DNA of 31,697 nucleotides from an uncultured Erysipelotrichaceae bacterium (GTDB lineage Bacteria; Bacillota_I; Bacilli_A; RFN20; CAG-826). The stretch's first letter is position 1. Each line of letters starts with the position of its first letter. The position numbers were made by a program, and so were the translations under genes. Below are positions 1 through 8,461 of the stretch, one piece after another. The stretch is from contig CADBDO010000002.1 of the NCBI GenBank assembly GCA_902793515.1, forward strand, positions 1 to 31,697, written 5' to 3'. Below the pieces are notes generated by a model that was not told the origin of the DNA, did no database searches, and saw nothing but the letters and a program-made list of their open reading frames with translations.

Positions 1-2385
1 GATAGCGACCCAGCCAAAGGCGCCCTCGACCTCAAACCAAACGAGGCTGCCTTGCTTAAGATGATCAAAGACTCCGGTCAGTTCCAGAAGACCATCGTCA
101 TGATCAACTCCCCATTCCCAATGTCGCTTCACTACGCTGACGAAGAAGAATATGGCGTTGATGCCGTTCTCTACTTCGGCGTTCCTGGCTACTATTCCAT
201 GGAAGGCGTTGCCAACGTCCTTATTGGCAAAGCCAACCCATCTGGCCACACCTGCGTCACTTTCCCAGCTCACTGCTCCAACAGCGCTGCCTTCCAGAAC
301 TTCGGCAACCCTGGCTTCAAGGGCAGCGGTGCCTCTGGAAACTACGTCATCTACCAAGAAGGCATCTACGTTGGCTACAAGTACTATGAGACCCGTTATG
401 CCGACTGTGTCTTAGGCAGAGGCAACGCCAACGGCAATGCCGGTGTCTACGAAGAAGGCGATTCTTCCTGGACTTACTCCCACGAAGTCGCTTACCCATT
501 CGGCTATGGTCTTAGCTACGTCGACTTCAAACAGAAGATGACCTCCCTCAGCTACAACAAAGAGACTGATGAGATCGAAGCTGAGATCGAAGTTGAGAAC
601 CTCGGAGACAGAGAAGGCATGGATGCCGCTCAGCTCTTCGCTCAGGTCCCATACGTTGAAGGTGGACTTCCAAAATCCGCCATTCAGCTCCTTGGCTACG
701 AAAAAGTCACCGTTCCAGCCAAAGGCAAAGTGACCGCCAAAATCACTGCCCCACGCTACTTCCTCGCTTCCTATGATCCAGAGAAAGACAATGGCGAAGG
801 CGGCTACATCCTTGATGATGGCAAGTACTACTTCGCTTGTGGTAATGGTGTCCACGAAGCCCTTAACAACATCCTTGGCAAGACTGCCCCAGGCAAAGCC
901 CTCACCGACCACAGAGGCAACAGCTACACCGCTGACCTTGACTGTGTCAAAGAGCTTGACATCGCCGGTTCGCAGAACGCCTATGCCAAGTCCGTCTACA
1001 ACAAAGAAGTCGACGTCAAGAACCAGTTCGAAGACGCTGACATCAACTACTGGGCCAACGACAACGAGAAGATCACCTATCTCAGCCGTGACAACTGGCA
1101 GGATACCTGGCCAACCGGTCCAGATCACAACATCACCCAGACCCAGGCTATGAAAGACGCCATGAACATGAGCAAGCTCTACACCAAGCCTGCTGATGCC
1201 CCATCCTACAAAAATGGCAAAGGCGAACTCTACAGCGTCGAGCTCGATAACCCAATCAAGTTCTCCGACGTCGCCACCTGGGAATACGATGACCCACGTT
1301 GGGATGACTTCATCAAACAGATGTCCCTCAACGACCTCACCGTCTCCATGTCCGACAACCGTGGTATCCTCGCTGTTCCAAGCGTCGGTAAACCAACCAA
1401 CTCCATCGCCGAAGGTCCAGAAGGACTTCTCATGCCATACGCTTATGGTGATGGCCGTTGGGCCACTGGCTTCGCCACCGGTCCTGTCTACACCTCGACC
1501 TGGGATCACAAAATGCAAGCCAACCTCGGCAAATTCTACGGTGAAGACGCCCTTTACTGCGGTGTCTCCGGTGTCAACGCCCCAGGCGCTAACATCTGCC
1601 GTACTGCCTACACTTCCCGTGCTTCTGAGTACATGTCAGAAGATGGTGTCATGAACTACTTCACCGCCAGCAACATCATCAAAGCTGCCCGTGAAAAAGG
1701 CCTCATCATGAACATCAAACACTGCTTCCTCAACAACCAGGAAACCAACCGTCAGAGAATCGCGACCTTCTGCAACGAGCAGGCTATCCGCGAAATCTAC
1801 TTACGTCCATTCGAAGGCGCTCTCACTAAGGGTGAAGGCCTTGGCATCATGACCTCCTACAACCGTATCGGTCTCCGCTATGCCGCCTGCCACGACAGAC
1901 TCGCCTTCAACGTCATGCGTGGCGAATGGGCCTACAAAGGTCTCATCATCGACGACGCTTTGACTGGTAGCAATACCGACCAATACTCCAACACCGCCGC
2001 CATGATCCTTGGTGGAACCGAAGTCTTCTGCCTCGATGGCGGACGTGGTTCCCTCATCCGTCAGCTTATCGAAGGCTCCGGAGATGATGGCTACTTACTC
2101 CAGCTTTGCCAAAAGGCAAATAAGGACATCATGTACGCCTACGCTCAGTCTTGGATGGGTGACGCCGGACGCGCCGCCGCTGAGGCTGCCGCAAAAGGCG
2201 AATCCGGCGAGGTCGAAGAAGGACCAAAAGAACAGTTCAAGTGGTGGAAACCAGTCGTCGGAGCTATCGACGGCGTCATCGGCGCCTTCGCTCTTGCCTC
2301 GATCGCTTGCTTCGTCATCTTCACCTTTGTCAAGAAGGTCGAACCAAAAGATGTTGAAGAATCCACCGAAGGAGGTAACGCCTAA
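1..2385 (+). CDS. Membrane-anchored GH3 beta-glucosidase-like protein, reversed domain order (5' partial)
   Basis: The reading frame is open from base 1, so the true start lies outside the window; residues below count from the ATG at 52. The protein begins with a GH3 C-terminal domain (about 5-175, ending in a PFGYGLSY-type motif), followed by an Fn3-like domain (about 178-290) and then the GH3 N-terminal TIM-barrel domain (about 410-700). This is the reverse of the usual GH3 order and matches the permuted beta-glucosidases known from rumen Firmicutes. The KH motif (K556-H557, followed by NNQETNR) and the GLIIDD nucleophile motif (D635 predicted) are present. A membrane helix at about 735-759 with a short charged tail anchors it. 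It probably removes terminal beta-linked sugars outside the cell; the exact substrate cannot be read from sequence. It forms an operon with the next gene (1-base overlap) and uses CCA almost exclusively for proline. Confidence 0.88.
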   Translation, partial: DSDPAKGALDLKPNEAALLKMIKDSGQFQKTIVMINSPFPMSLHYADEEEYGVDAVLYFGVPGYYSMEGVANVLIGKANPSGHTCVTFPAHCSNSAAFQNFGNPGFKGSGASGNYVIYQEGIYVGYKYYETRYADCVLGRGNANGNAGVYEEGDSSWTYSHEVAYPFGYGLSYVDFKQKMTSLSYNKETDEIEAEIEVENLGDREGMDAAQLFAQVPYVEGGLPKSAIQLLGYEKVTVPAKGKVTAKITAPRYFLASYDPEKDNGEGGYILDDGKYYFACGNGVHEALNNILGKTAPGKALTDHRGNSYTADLDCVKELDIAGSQNAYAKSVYNKEVDVKNQFEDADINYWANDNEKITYLSRDNWQDTWPTGPDHNITQTQAMKDAMNMSKLYTKPADAPSYKNGKGELYSVELDNPIKFSDVATWEYDDPRWDDFIKQMSLNDLTVSMSDNRGILAVPSVGKPTNSIAEGPEGLLMPYAYGDGRWATGFATGPVYTSTWDHKMQANLGKFYGEDALYCGVSGVNAPGANICRTAYTSRASEYMSEDGVMNYFTASNIIKAAREKGLIMNIKHCFLNNQETNRQRIATFCNEQAIREIYLRPFEGALTKGEGLGIMTSYNRIGLRYAACHDRLAFNVMRGEWAYKGLIIDDALTGSNTDQYSNTAAMILGGTEVFCLDGGRGSLIRQLIEGSGDDGYLLQLCQKANKDIMYAYAQSWMGDAGRAAAEAAAKGESGEVEEGPKEQFKWWKPVVGAIDGVIGAFALASIACFVIFTFVKKVEPKDVEESTEGGNA

Positions 2386-3785
2386 TGATGAAATTCATTA
2401 AGAGCAAAAAGCTCGGCTACTGGTTCATGGTAGCCACCGCGATCCTCTCGCTCGTCTTATTCATCATCTATCTCACCACCTATGAGCCAGGCCAATTCGG
2501 ACATGGACACACCATGCCTAACAGCGCTGCCAGCTACGCCACCGAGCTAGTCTGGATCTGGGCGCTCTTCGCCTTCCTCGCTCAGCTTGCCGCTCTTGCC
2601 GCTCCTGAGCACAAATGGCTTGAGATCGTCGTCATCGGCTGCATCGGCGGAGCCCTCTTCGTCGAGATCCAGCTCTGCCCAACCGTCTTAGCGGCCCTTG
2701 CTACTGGCGTCGCTTACGAAGGCGGTTCCCTCGAGCTCCATTTAACCTATTTAATCCTTATTCTTATTGCTCTTGCCATCGGCGTCGCTTCCTGCTTCTT
2801 GGATAGCATCGGTGACGAAGAGAAAGAAGAGCTCAAGAAGACCTTCGCCATGCCACGTTTCGCTGGCGCGGCCGGTCTTGCTGGCGTTCTCGCCATCGTC
2901 GGTATCGTTCTCTCCTCCAGCTTAGGCGCTGCCCAGTCTGGTCCAAGTAACGCTATCGATCCAACCGCTTCCTCTGAGGCCCCAGCGAAGAAATTCGCCA
3001 TCGACCTCCAGAAGGAATTCGGAGACAAAGTCGATCCAAACTACACCTTCGACCCAACCTCCGTCCACTTCACCAAAGAAGGCAACCAGTACAGCGCTTA
3101 TACCGATGAGAATGAGCGGAAGAACGCCATCCAGTCCGCTGTCGGCAGCTCCTATGAGCGTAGCGATGCTAACCTCGTCTACTGCTTCGAAGGCGCTTAC
3201 GCCGAAGGCTGGCAGGGCGACTACTCCAAGCACTATGCCTATCTCTATCTCTGGGATGACGGCTTATACAACGGTGAATCCGATGGCAAAAAGATCTACG
3301 GATACTGGTATGACACTGAAGAAGGTAGCGAAGCCGGTGCGACCTTAGTCATGATCGACACCCGCGGCAGCGACTGTGATATGGTCTGCTCCGTCAACAC
3401 CTCCAAGTTCTATAAGTGGGTCACCGAAGTTAAGTCCGACCTCAACAGAGGCCGTACCATCAAGGCTTTCGGCTATTACTATTACCCAACCATCGGCTTC
3501 TATGTCGACCCAGGCGTTGATTACGTCGTCGTCGAAAAGGCCGAGGACATCGATGACAGCATCACCCTTGGCTGGACCGGCATGAGAGTTCTCAACAACT
3601 ACACCGTCGGTTCCGTCTTCGATGCCGCCGCCAACCTCAAGTTCAGTGCCGTCAAAGATAGCGATGAAGCTAACGTCAAGATCGTCACCGCTACTTGGAA
3701 GACCTATTCTTGGGACACCAAGATCTACATCGGTTCAGCCCCAGCCGCCGAGGAAGCCCCAGCTTCCCCAGCCGCCGCTGAATAA
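2385..3785 (+). CDS. Multi-pass membrane protein with large extracytoplasmic domain, function unknown
   Basis: This 466-residue protein starts at the ATG overlapping the stop of the GH3 gene (TAATG), with GGAGG at 2371-2375; an ATG one codon later is also possible. Five hydrophobic segments can be seen in the first 180 residues (about 10-30, 50-70, 78-105, 118-138 and 155-178). They are followed by a hydrophilic domain of about 280 residues rich in Tyr, Trp and Gly, and an Ala/Pro/Glu-rich tail. I do not recognise the family. Translational coupling to the glycosidase suggests a shared job at the membrane, for example as a scaffold or sensor for the anchored enzyme, but that is inference. Confidence 0.85.
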   Translation: MMKFIKSKKLGYWFMVATAILSLVLFIIYLTTYEPGQFGHGHTMPNSAASYATELVWIWALFAFLAQLAALAAPEHKWLEIVVIGCIGGALFVEIQLCPTVLAALATGVAYEGGSLELHLTYLILILIALAIGVASCFLDSIGDEEKEELKKTFAMPRFAGAAGLAGVLAIVGIVLSSSLGAAQSGPSNAIDPTASSEAPAKKFAIDLQKEFGDKVDPNYTFDPTSVHFTKEGNQYSAYTDENERKNAIQSAVGSSYERSDANLVYCFEGAYAEGWQGDYSKHYAYLYLWDDGLYNGESDGKKIYGYWYDTEEGSEAGATLVMIDTRGSDCDMVCSVNTSKFYKWVTEVKSDLNRGRTIKAFGYYYYPTIGFYVDPGVDYVVVEKAEDIDDSITLGWTGMRVLNNYTVGSVFDAAANLKFSAVKDSDEANVKIVTATWKTYSWDTKIYIGSAPAAEEAPASPAAAE

Positions 3786-3805
3786 GTAGCTCAAAACAAA
3801 AAACT

Positions 3806-3834
3806 GAGGTCACTCGACGAGTGACCTCTTTTTT
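3806..3834 (+). terminator. Intrinsic terminator of the GH3 operon
   Basis: A perfect 10-bp stem (GAGGTCACTC / GAGTGACCTC) with a 3-base loop runs directly into six T residues, 20 bases after the stop codon. Confidence 0.95.
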
Positions 3835-3924
3835 CATGCCTATCTAAAGAAAAACCTCTTAAATATAGAAGAATTTACTAGTGTAAGGGCTTTCTAACCT
3901 ATATACTAATCATGTTTGAAATCA

Positions 3925-3942
3925 ATCACCCTTAAGGGTGAT
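3925..3942. promoter_or_regulatory. Perfect 18-bp palindrome in the leader of the phosphatase gene
   Basis: ATCACCCTTAAGGGTGAT is self-complementary over all 18 bases and lies 8 bases before the AGGAG at 3951-3955. A TATACT at 3902-3907 is a possible -10 box, but I see no good -35. It may be an operator or an mRNA 5' stem. Similar perfect palindromes precede the ribosome binding sites at 30506-30521 and 26218-26235. Confidence 0.6.
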
Positions 3943-3960
3943 GTCAAAAAAGGAGAAAAC

Positions 3961-5631
3961 ATGAAACTCAATAAGAAGATTCTTGTCCTCTCTGCCCTTC
4001 TTTGCATGGGTCTTGGCGGATGCGTCGGACCTGCTAGCAATGGCAGTGGGACAAGCGAAGAATCCGTCGCCCCTTGGAGCGACCCAGGAACCGCTGACTT
4101 CACCGACCTCACCGAATTCGAAGAGCCAATCGATGTCCGCACCGAAGATCAGAAAGCCTTCATCGAATACGATGGCGACTACAGTCAGCTTCAGCAAAGC
4201 GACTTCACCGGTACCTACCACACGAATCCAAACGAATCCCAGTCCGAAGCCAAGACCTTCGAAATCGCCTTCGAGCATGAGACCGACAAAGAAGTCGCCT
4301 CTTACGAGATCGAGATGTCTCTCAAAAACAACATGGAAGACGCTTGGAGCTTCCCATGCACCGACAAAAAGGCGACCATCCAGAACCTTTTCATCGGCAG
4401 CACCTATTACTACAGAGTCAAGGCCAACTACGCCGAAGGTGAGCCAGAATATTCCTTCGTCAAGACCCTCGAGACCGTCGATGCGGCCCCACGTATCGTC
4501 AATATCTCCGGCATGACCAACTGCCGCGACCTCGGCGGAAAGATGACCGCGAGCGGCGCCAAGATCAGACAAGGCCTTCTTTATAGGACCGCCTCCCTTG
4601 ACGACAACCAGTCCGGTTCCATCATCAACGACACCGGCAGAGCCGTCGCCAGAAAATACCTTGGTATGAAGACCGAGATCGACCTCCGCGGTGGCCCAAA
4701 CGGCACCGGCGGCGAGGGCAGTGGTTCCTTCACCGGTTCCTCTAAGCTCGACAGCGAGACCGATTACAAGTTCATCCCGTTCGCTTATTCAAACGGCAAA
4801 GACAACCTCTTCCGTAACATCATCCCAGTGAGACGCTTCTTCGAGACCTTGGCCACCCCAGAAGCCTTCCCAGCCTTCTTCCATTGCCGTATCGGCACCG
4901 ACAGAACCGGCTTATGCGCCACACTTCTCAATGGTCTCCTTGGCCTTTCCCTCCAGGAAATCTACCAGGATTACCTCTTCTCGAACTTCGGCAAGATCGG
5001 CAAGACCAGCACCGTTGGCCAGGCCAATGAAGATGGCATCGCCGGCTACGTCCACGAGCTCACCGCCTTCGATGGCGACACCCTCCAGGAAAGAGTCTAT
5101 AACTTCCTCCTCACCATCGGCGTCAAAGAGTCCACCCTTCAGAACATCCTCGACACCATGCTCGAAGGACCAAAACCAGAGCTCAATCCTAAGAAGATCA
5201 ACCTCACCCACGCCGAAAGCTTCGATCTTGACGGCGCTTCGATCGTCGACAGCACCGAATTCCGTTCCCCAGAGAAAGCCGCTAAGCTCTCCCAGGGCAA
5301 CAAGATTTCCTACACCTTCACTTCGAGCAAAGCCGTTGAGACTTCCATCACCGCGATGATGACCTCCAAGAACACAAGCAGCAACTTAGCTTCCGCCCTT
5401 AAGGTCACCCTTGATGGCACTGAGCTCAGCATCAAGGACACCAGCTTCGCCACCAACCAGCTTGGCTTTGGCACCAACGACGAATACTGGGAGCCAGCCA
5501 AACTCATCGACGGCGTCAGCTTAAGCGCTGCCAGCCACACCATCGAGGTTGAAAACCTCATCTCAAGTGACATCAAGATCACCGATATGGTTCTCACCCT
5601 TGGCGGCGACACCGAGATCACCCTTGCTTAA
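3961..5631 (+). CDS. Lipoprotein tyrosine/dual-specificity-type phosphatase with C-terminal binding-like domain
   Basis: The start is the ATG at 3961, chosen because AGGAG lies 5 bases upstream and a clean lipoprotein signal follows (lipobox LGGC, lipidated Cys21); the frame is open further upstream but lacks these. The 556-residue protein has an Fn3-like region (about 75-180) and then a phosphatase domain with the NCRDLGG motif at 187-193 and the active-site loop HCRIGTDRTG (Cys309, Arg315). This resembles the bacterial Y_phosphatase3 family that includes secreted LipA/MptpB-type enzymes. A beta-rich domain follows (about 410-556). It should dephosphorylate something outside the membrane; phosphoprotein, phosphosugar and inositol phosphate are all possible. 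It is a paralogue of the gene at 17663, which has an additional C-terminal domain. Confidence 0.88.
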   Translation: MKLNKKILVLSALLCMGLGGCVGPASNGSGTSEESVAPWSDPGTADFTDLTEFEEPIDVRTEDQKAFIEYDGDYSQLQQSDFTGTYHTNPNESQSEAKTFEIAFEHETDKEVASYEIEMSLKNNMEDAWSFPCTDKKATIQNLFIGSTYYYRVKANYAEGEPEYSFVKTLETVDAAPRIVNISGMTNCRDLGGKMTASGAKIRQGLLYRTASLDDNQSGSIINDTGRAVARKYLGMKTEIDLRGGPNGTGGEGSGSFTGSSKLDSETDYKFIPFAYSNGKDNLFRNIIPVRRFFETLATPEAFPAFFHCRIGTDRTGLCATLLNGLLGLSLQEIYQDYLFSNFGKIGKTSTVGQANEDGIAGYVHELTAFDGDTLQERVYNFLLTIGVKESTLQNILDTMLEGPKPELNPKKINLTHAESFDLDGASIVDSTEFRSPEKAAKLSQGNKISYTFTSSKAVETSITAMMTSKNTSSNLASALKVTLDGTELSIKDTSFATNQLGFGTNDEYWEPAKLIDGVSLSAASHTIEVENLISSDIKITDMVLTLGGDTEITLA

Positions 5632-5648
5632 TTAAGCGAAAACATTAG

Positions 5649-5679
5649 AAGCCAAGCGCCCAAAAACGCTTGGCTTTTT
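5649..5679 (+). terminator. Intrinsic terminator after the first phosphatase gene
   Basis: A perfect 10-bp stem (AAGCCAAGCG / CGCTTGGCTT) with an 8-base loop ends in a T run. Confidence 0.93.
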
Positions 5680-5800
5680 CTTTATTTTTGTAAGCGCATA
5701 CACCTGTTTACTTTTAATCGGAAAACGCAAAAGCGGTGGGGTTTTCCATGACTTTCTTATCAAAGATAAAGAAAGGGCTTTCATTTTTTGTTGGAAAAGG

Positions 5801-5830
5801 TTGTATTTTCTTCGAAGAATAGGTGATAAT
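5801..5830 (+). promoter_or_regulatory. Candidate promoter with a palindrome in its spacer
   Basis: TTGTAT at 5801-5806 and GATAAT at 5825-5830 are 18 bases apart, about 70 bases before the lipoprotein start at 5900. The perfect 12-bp palindrome TTCTTCGAAGAA (5808-5819) fills most of the spacer, where a repressor could compete with RNA polymerase. The -35 match is weak. Confidence 0.4.
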
Positions 5831-5899
5831 GTAGTCAACAAAATCTCAAAGACCAAGGGATTGACTTTCCTTTGGCAAACCAAAAAGGAGAATTTTTTA

Positions 5900-8188
5900 A
5901 TGAAAAAAAGTCTTTCACAAGTCTTGATTCTCTCCGCCGCGCTTTTATTGGCTTCCTGCCAATTTGGTGGTGATGAGAAATCAACCGCTGCGCCAGGCAC
6001 ATCAGAGGCTGGCACCAGCGTCGCCTCCGAAGCCGGAACTTCCGAAGCCGGAACTTCTACTTCTACCCCAGCTGGCAGCACATCAACCCCAACTGGAAGT
6101 TCATCCAGACCAAGTGGATCCTCTTCCAGACCAAGTGGAACCAGCACTCCAGCCGCTTCATCCTCAGCTCAGGCTGAAGGCACCGTCGCTTTCTCTGGCA
6201 TCGACATCATCGAAGAGAACGGCCACGTTACCGCTAAGATCACCGGTTCAATCTCCGGCTTTGCTACCACTGATGCCATGAAGATGGCCTTCGGTCTTGT
6301 TCAAAGCGAAGTTGCTGATGGTGCGACCGCTCAGTACATCTTAGGCTCCGCTACCCCAGCCGATGCCGACTACAAGTATGTCCCAACCGTCAATTCGACC
6401 GCCGGCACATTCGAACTCAAAGTCGACCTCAGCGCCGTTACTTGGGCCGGTGGAACTTATACTGCCATGTGTGGTCCAAAAGGCCACTATGCTGCTGTCG
6501 GTGGACAGCAAGCAACCGGTATGACTTATGGTACCGGCAAAGTTAAGACCTCTGAATACAGAATCTCGATCAGATCCCACAACGGCACCATCGCCGCTGA
6601 TGAACTCCCACCAGTCGAATTGACCCTCTCCTCAGTCGAGGTCGTCGAAGTTGAAAGCGTTAAGCATGTCATCCACACCATCGGTGGCGCTCTTAACACA
6701 GCCAAACTTTCCGAAGCTGATTTCCTTGCCAAGCATCCATACATCCAGTACGAGCACATCAACGATGGCCTTGGTGGCGGCTGGAAGAAGAACGTCATGG
6801 GCAGCTCCACCAAGACTGACTTGGTTACCGTCGCTGTTGAAAACGGCAATGCCCTCATTAAGGTCGATGTTACCGATTTACCAATCGGCGGATACAACAT
6901 CAAGATCAATCTCAATGGCGACAGCGATGTCGACACCAAGATGGACGCCGTCATCAACGGACCAGCCGTCGTTAACGGAACCAAGAAATATACACCATTC
7001 GCTGATAGCAGCAAGTCCGCCGAAGCCGACCTCTATGGCAACTGCGGTCTCTACATCGCCCACGAACACAGCCTTACTGTTGGTGAAAAAGCCGAAGATA
7101 GCGCCCTCCGTACCGTCACTTGCACCGATGGCGACTACACCGGTTATGAGCTCCGTGCCGCCGAAGCCACCTCTGGTCAATTGGCTCCAGCCGAAACTGG
7201 CAGCGGTAACACCGAAAAGAACACCAGATTAGGCAAAGACAAAAAGTTCGACGATGTTTGGGATATCTCTGGCATCGCCTCTGGCGAATACGAGGTTTAC
7301 CTCGAGGCCCGTTGCTCTGCTGGCAACGCCAATGCTGGTTACTGGAATTCTGCGACTGCCATCGCTAAAGGTGGCAAAGCTACCGACAACGGCAGCACCG
7401 CCGAGCTTCAGGCTGACTACAAGTATAAAGTCAAGGTTGACGATGGCGCTTATGAAAACCTCGGCAATGCCGAAGACAACTATGCTGCCACTGGTCTTAA
7501 CGAATCCAGCAAAGCTTGGACCAATAAGGCCTTAGCGACCATCATGATCAATGAAGGCGCCGAAACCTTAACCGTTCATAACATGAACAACGGCTATGCC
7601 ATCTGGGTCTACGCTGTCCGTCTTGTCAGAATTGGCAACTACATGCCACCTGCGACCAACATCGTCTTTGATGAGAATCACGCTGCTAAGATCGAAGCCG
7701 AAGATTACTCGATCAAACACACCATCTTCACCAACACTGGCGAGGAAACCGATTACACCACCAATGGCACTACTTATCCAGCCGACCTCAGCGGAAGCCT
7801 TGAAGAAGATGCTACAGCATCTGGCGGAAAATACATGCACGCTATCTTCAGAGAAGGCTGGAATAACAGCAAACGTTCCAACATGTCTGGTGAGCTCGTT
7901 TACAGAGTTAAGTTAGCTGCCGCAACCACAGTCAAGATCAAGGCTAAGATCAAGTCCGATATGGAAACTGAAAAAGTCTGCTTCGATCTTAAAGTCGACG
8001 GCGCTGGCAAAGGCAGTCTCAATTCCGCTAATGAGTGGGTCGAGGTTGAGTCCAGCACCATGGAACTCGCTGCTGGTGTCCACACCATCTCCTTCGTTGG
8101 CCAGCAATTAGGTCAAAGCGAAAGCTATCGCAGCGTCTTAGCTGATATCGACTGGTTCCAGGTCATTGACGCTACTCCTGCCGCCTAA
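5900..8188 (+). CDS. Large lipoprotein with carbohydrate-binding-like domains
   Basis: The start is the ATG at 5900, with AGGAG at 5886-5890 and a lipoprotein signal (LASC, Cys20); an ATG at 5801 in the same frame would bury this signal and is rejected. The 762-residue protein has a Ser/Thr/Pro/Gly-rich linker (about 25-95) built partly from exact tandem repeats, then two beta-rich regions, an HEH...C segment (H388, H390, C408), a sandwich domain (about 450-575) that resembles the C-terminus of the 17663 protein, and a last CBM6/CBM35-like domain starting with KIEAEDY. There are no catalytic motifs that I recognise. It is probably a surface glycan-binding protein. It ends in three stops in a row (TAA TAA TAG). 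Confidence 0.85.
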   Translation: MKKSLSQVLILSAALLLASCQFGGDEKSTAAPGTSEAGTSVASEAGTSEAGTSTSTPAGSTSTPTGSSSRPSGSSSRPSGTSTPAASSSAQAEGTVAFSGIDIIEENGHVTAKITGSISGFATTDAMKMAFGLVQSEVADGATAQYILGSATPADADYKYVPTVNSTAGTFELKVDLSAVTWAGGTYTAMCGPKGHYAAVGGQQATGMTYGTGKVKTSEYRISIRSHNGTIAADELPPVELTLSSVEVVEVESVKHVIHTIGGALNTAKLSEADFLAKHPYIQYEHINDGLGGGWKKNVMGSSTKTDLVTVAVENGNALIKVDVTDLPIGGYNIKINLNGDSDVDTKMDAVINGPAVVNGTKKYTPFADSSKSAEADLYGNCGLYIAHEHSLTVGEKAEDSALRTVTCTDGDYTGYELRAAEATSGQLAPAETGSGNTEKNTRLGKDKKFDDVWDISGIASGEYEVYLEARCSAGNANAGYWNSATAIAKGGKATDNGSTAELQADYKYKVKVDDGAYENLGNAEDNYAATGLNESSKAWTNKALATIMINEGAETLTVHNMNNGYAIWVYAVRLVRIGNYMPPATNIVFDENHAAKIEAEDYSIKHTIFTNTGEETDYTTNGTTYPADLSGSLEEDATASGGKYMHAIFREGWNNSKRSNMSGELVYRVKLAAATTVKIKAKIKSDMETEKVCFDLKVDGAGKGSLNSANEWVEVESSTMELAAGVHTISFVGQQLGQSESYRSVLADIDWFQVIDATPAA
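6026..6139 (+). repeat. Short exact tandem repeats coding for the linker
   Basis: TCCGAAGCCGGAACT occurs twice head to tail (6026-6040, 6041-6055). TCCAGACCAAGTGGA occurs twice with a 21-base period (6104-6118, 6125-6139). Both keep frame and encode the SEAGT and SSRPSG linker units, so slippage could vary the linker length without breaking the gene. Confidence 0.85.
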
Positions 8189-8211
8189 TAATAGGTTCTA
8201 ACCTAAAAATG

Positions 8212-8241
8212 ACGGACTCTCTTCGGAGGGTCCGTTTTTTT
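8212..8241 (+). terminator. Intrinsic terminator after the CBM-like lipoprotein
   Basis: A 10-bp stem (ACGGACTCTC / GAGGGTCCGT, one T-G wobble) closed by a TTCG tetraloop is followed by seven T residues. Confidence 0.95.
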
Positions 8242-8345
8242 GTGCCTTCTAGCGGCTTTATTCAAAAAGACATATAAAATCCTTACTAAACCCTTGTTTC
8301 TTCAAAAATAAGGGGGTTCTGTAAGCGATTTTTCGTTGGACATAC

Positions 8346-8386
8346 GAAAAAACCACCCTGTAGTGAAGGAGTAACTAGGGTGGTTT
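8346..8386 (-). terminator. Probable intrinsic terminator of the DUF368 gene
   Basis: On the minus strand a perfect 10-bp stem (AAACCACCCT / AGGGTGGTTT) with a 17-base loop ends in a six-T run. It lies 76 bases after the DUF368 stop. Between 8242 and 8345 I see no gene, only a weaker inverted repeat (8289-8318). Confidence 0.7.
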
Positions 8387-8461
8387 CCTTTTAGGGATCT
8401 AGATTGGATCTCTCAATGGGCGAGTCTGGTGGTCATTCACCCATTTCACCTTATTAACGGC

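Noticed and set aside
412..1518. A 368-residue open frame on the minus strand inside the GH3 gene
   Set aside because: It is the mirror of a strongly biased gene (codons ending in C), has no ribosome binding site, and its product is low in complexity; the plus-strand GH3 motifs are clear.
3922..4572. A 216-residue minus-strand open frame inside the first phosphatase gene
   Set aside because: Same mirror effect; the plus-strand frame has lipobox and active-site motif.
5801..5899. Earlier start (ATG at 5801) for the CBM-like lipoprotein
   Set aside because: It would add 33 residues before a normal lipoprotein signal and overlaps the candidate promoter; AGGAG supports 5900.
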